Shown here: piece by piece, positions 61,976-64,000 of the stretch
Position numbering within the stretch: position 1 is the first letter of the stretch
How the letters are laid out: each line of letters begins with the position of its first letter
Assembly: GCF_001422445.1 (NCBI RefSeq)
Contig: NZ_LMNA01000027.1
Location: 1 to 64,000, forward strand
Direction of reading: 5' to 3'
DNA from: Pseudorhodoferax sp. Leaf274
GTDB lineage: Bacteria > Pseudomonadota > Gammaproteobacteria > Burkholderiales > Burkholderiaceae_C
Length of the DNA: 64,000 bases
Notes under the pieces: model-generated
The model's database searches: none
The model's input: only the letters and a program-made list of their open reading frames with translations
Told to the model about the DNA's origin: nothing
Made by a program: the position numbers and the translations under genes

Positions 61976-63682
61976 ATGCAGTACCCGACCAGCCTCGCCC
62001 ATCCCACACCCTTCGAACTCGGCAATGGCAACCAGACCACCACCTGGGCCGAATGCATCGCTTTCTACGAGCGGCTGGCCGAGCGTTTCCCGGGTGTGCT
62101 GCGGTGGTGGCGGATCGGCACCTCCGACACCGGCCTGGCCATGCACGCCGGCCTGGTCACGGCCGACGGCGTGTTCGACCGCGATACCTTGCGCGCGCAG
62201 GGGCGCCCGGTGTTCTTCAACAACAACGGCATCCATGCCGGCGAGCCCGAAGGCATCGATGCCTGCATGGCGCTGGTGCGCGACTTCTGCCTGGAGCCCG
62301 CGCGGCTGGCGACGCTCGGCGACACGGTGTTCCTGTTCATCCCGGTCTACAACGTCGACGGCTGTGTGAACCGCCAGTCCAGTTCGCGGGCGAACCAGCT
62401 CGGCCCCGAGTCGTTCGGCTTTCGGGGCAATGGCCTGCACCTCGACCTGAACCGCGACTTCATCAAATGCGACAGCCTGGCCGCCCAGGTGTTCAACCGC
62501 TTCTTCACCGCCTGGGACCCGGATGTGATGGTCGACACCCACACCTCCAACGGCGCCGACTACGCCTACACCATGACGCTGATCCCGACCCAGCCCGACA
62601 AGCTGGGCGGCGCCCTGGGCGACTTCCTGCGCGAGCGCATGCTGCCCGCCATCTACGGCGACATGCAGCGGCGCGGCTGGCCGACCTGCCCCTACGTCAA
62701 CCTGCTGGCCGAGACGCCGGACGAGGGCATCGAAGACTTTCTCGACCTGCCGCGCTTCTCCACCGGCTACGCCGCGCTGCACCACACCATCGGCTTCATG
62801 CCCGAGACCCACATGCTCAAGCCCTTCGCCGACCGCGTGGCTGCGATGCGCACGCTGGTCGAGGTGGTGCTGGACTTCAGCGTGGCGCAGGCCCGAAGCA
62901 TCCAGCAACTGCGGCGCGCAGCGCGGGCCGATGCCGCCCGCCGCACGCAGTGGCCGCTGCGCTGGCGCAACGACCACGCGCGGCCGGCGCGGCTTCGCTT
63001 CCAGGGCTTTGCTGCGGTGCGCACGCCGAGCCGGCTGGGCCACTACCAACGGCTCGCCTACGACCGCGGCCAGCCGTGGGAGAAGGACATCGTCCACTTC
63101 GACCGCTGCGTCGAGGAATGCGTGGTGGCGGCGCCGAGGGCCTACCTGGTGCCCCAGGCCTGGCGCGAGGTGATCGCGCGGCTGGAGTGGAACGGCGTCG
63201 CGCTGCAGCGCCTGGACGCCGACCAGCTGTTCGATGCGGCCCGGGTGTACCGGGTGCTGGAGGTCGGCACACGACCCACCGCCTACGAAGGCCACATGTT
63301 CCATGACAGTGTGCGCTTGAGCACGCACTTCGAGGCCATCCAGGCGCGCGCCGGCGATGTGCTGGTGCCGCTGGCCCAGCCCCAGGCCCGCTACGCGGTC
63401 GAGACCCTGGAGCCAGAAGCGCACGACAGCTTCTTCCGCTGGGGCTTCTTCAACAGCGTGCTGGAGAAGAAGCAGGCCTCCATCTCGGCCTATGCCTTCG
63501 AGGACACGGCCCTGGAGATGCTGGCCGACGAGCCGGCGCTGCGGCAGGCATTCGACGCATGGAAAGCCGCGCATCCGGAGCAGCTGTCCGACCCGCAGGC
63601 GGTGCTCTGGTTCCTGTTCACCCATGGCCGGCGCCATGCCGAGCCGGAGTGGCGGCGCTATCCGGTGGCAGCCTTGGTCTAG
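61976..63682 (+). CDS. M14 zinc carboxypeptidase-like protein
   Basis: A 568-residue protein without a signal peptide. The zinc ligands fit M14: His87 and Glu90 in GIHAGEPEG, and His189 in VDTHTSNG; substrate-binding Asn-Arg is in HLDLNRDF (159-160). The general base Glu near the end of the M14 domain is probably in GFMPETHMLKP. The second half (about 300-568) has no recognised domain. M14 members remove C-terminal residues or act on peptidoglycan or small peptides. It is divergent from the ABC operon, with no functional link evident. Confidence 0.82.
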   Translation: MQYPTSLAHPTPFELGNGNQTTTWAECIAFYERLAERFPGVLRWWRIGTSDTGLAMHAGLVTADGVFDRDTLRAQGRPVFFNNNGIHAGEPEGIDACMALVRDFCLEPARLATLGDTVFLFIPVYNVDGCVNRQSSSRANQLGPESFGFRGNGLHLDLNRDFIKCDSLAAQVFNRFFTAWDPDVMVDTHTSNGADYAYTMTLIPTQPDKLGGALGDFLRERMLPAIYGDMQRRGWPTCPYVNLLAETPDEGIEDFLDLPRFSTGYAALHHTIGFMPETHMLKPFADRVAAMRTLVEVVLDFSVAQARSIQQLRRAARADAARRTQWPLRWRNDHARPARLRFQGFAAVRTPSRLGHYQRLAYDRGQPWEKDIVHFDRCVEECVVAAPRAYLVPQAWREVIARLEWNGVALQRLDADQLFDAARVYRVLEVGTRPTAYEGHMFHDSVRLSTHFEAIQARAGDVLVPLAQPQARYAVETLEPEAHDSFFRWGFFNSVLEKKQASISAYAFEDTALEMLADEPALRQAFDAWKAAHPEQLSDPQAVLWFLFTHGRRHAEPEWRRYPVAALV

Positions 63683-63729
63683 TCAGGGTCCTCCACGCAG
63701 CGTCCGAGTGCCCCCTCCGATCGCCACGG

Positions 63730-63751
63730 CCCCGCCGAGGTTCCGGCGGGG
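63730..63751. terminator. bidirectional terminator candidate
   Basis: CCCCGCCG (63730-63737), a 6-base loop and CGGCGGGG (63744-63751) form a perfect 8-bp stem between the convergent carboxypeptidase and oxidoreductase genes. There is no strong T-run. Confidence 0.45.
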
Positions 63752-63795
63752 ATCGAACGTCGCTCCGACATCGGCGAGACCGTGTGTCCTGAACG

Positions 63796-64000
63796 TCACA
63801 CCGCCAACTGCACCACCACCTTGCCCTTGGCACGCCCACTGTCCACGTAGGCCAAGGCTTGGGCGGTGTCCTGGAACGGGAACACCTGGTCCACGACCGG
63901 ACGGATGGCGCCCGATTCGACGAGGGACGTGATCTCGCGCAGCTGCGCGCCATCGGCCCGCATGAAGACGAAGCTGTAGGAACTGCCGCGCTGCTTCGCC
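63796..64000 (-). CDS. zinc-type alcohol dehydrogenase/quinone oxidoreductase (C-terminal fragment)
   Basis: Only the last 67 residues are in the window. The reading frame runs off the right edge and ends with GKVVVQLAV and a TGA at 63796-63798. SYSFVFMRADGAQLREI, VVDQVFPFQDTAQALAYVDSGRAKGKVVV is the C-terminal signature of NADP-dependent quinone oxidoreductase-like medium-chain dehydrogenases. Catalytic parts lie outside. Confidence 0.85.
   Translation of the reverse strand, partial: AKQRGSSYSFVFMRADGAQLREITSLVESGAIRPVVDQVFPFQDTAQALAYVDSGRAKGKVVVQLAV

Overview
The window is a stretch of high-GC betaproteobacterial chromosome, most likely from the family Comamonadaceae (a Variovorax/Acidovorax/Xenophilus-like organism). 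The pointers are the very GC-rich third codon positions with long antisense shadow frames, three orphan tripartite-tricarboxylate (Bug/TctC) binding proteins, several LysR regulators paired with catabolic genes, and family types common in Burkholderiales. I see no rRNA, tRNA or CRISPR array. The genus is inference.

Layout. 1-252: a 42-bp tandem duplication and the C-terminal remnant of an IS481-type transposase. 399-3926: a lower-GC, probably acquired block with a small exported protein, an M48 metalloprotease lipoprotein and a CHASE2 protein with no output domain. 4230-6082: an exported diheme cytochrome c coupled to a soluble PQQ-type sugar dehydrogenase. 6236-9238: a hybrid sensor kinase. 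9451-13226: an Mre11/Rad50-like (YhaO/YhaN-like) nuclease-ATPase pair. 13320-16273: a J-domain protein followed by three proteins I cannot assign; this is the best candidate for an undescribed system. 16420-22100: an HTH-citrate synthase fusion, divergent from a catabolic operon (2-hydroxyacid dehydrogenase, Bug receptor, FAH hydrolase, SDR, second Bug receptor). 22102-25544: TerC, a serine hydrolase, a small basic protein and an AEC transporter. 25557-28771: LysR regulator, tartrate/D-malate dehydrogenase and Bug receptor. 28821-32409: a linalool dehydratase/isomerase-like enzyme in an operon with TlpA-like and SCO1-like proteins, divergent from a MarR regulator with a perfect palindrome between them. 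32446-37882: a short-chain reductase-like protein, a beta-lactamase-fold protein, a LysR regulator, an alpha/beta hydrolase, a peroxiredoxin and an ALDH7-type dehydrogenase.

37950-43874 looks sulfur-related: a TauD-like dioxygenase with a sulfonate/nitrate-type ABC transporter, divergent from a cupin and a four-domain rhodanese. 43955-53731 holds ordinary chromosomal genes: an OYE, a sterol desaturase family protein, VF530, a GAF/receiver pair, a spore-coat-U protein, TfoX-N, an MCP, an AraC regulator, a patatin and a PEP-CTERM protein. 54029-61723 is a seven-gene minus-strand operon running from ABC transporter (binding protein, permease, ATPase) through membrane cytochrome c, DUF2946 protein and TonB-dependent receptor to a YcnI-PCuAC copper chaperone fusion, which suggests envelope copper or metal-complex handling. 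An M14 carboxypeptidase-like gene and the C-terminus of a zinc-type oxidoreductase close the window.

All functions come from reading the translated sequences; no searches were run.
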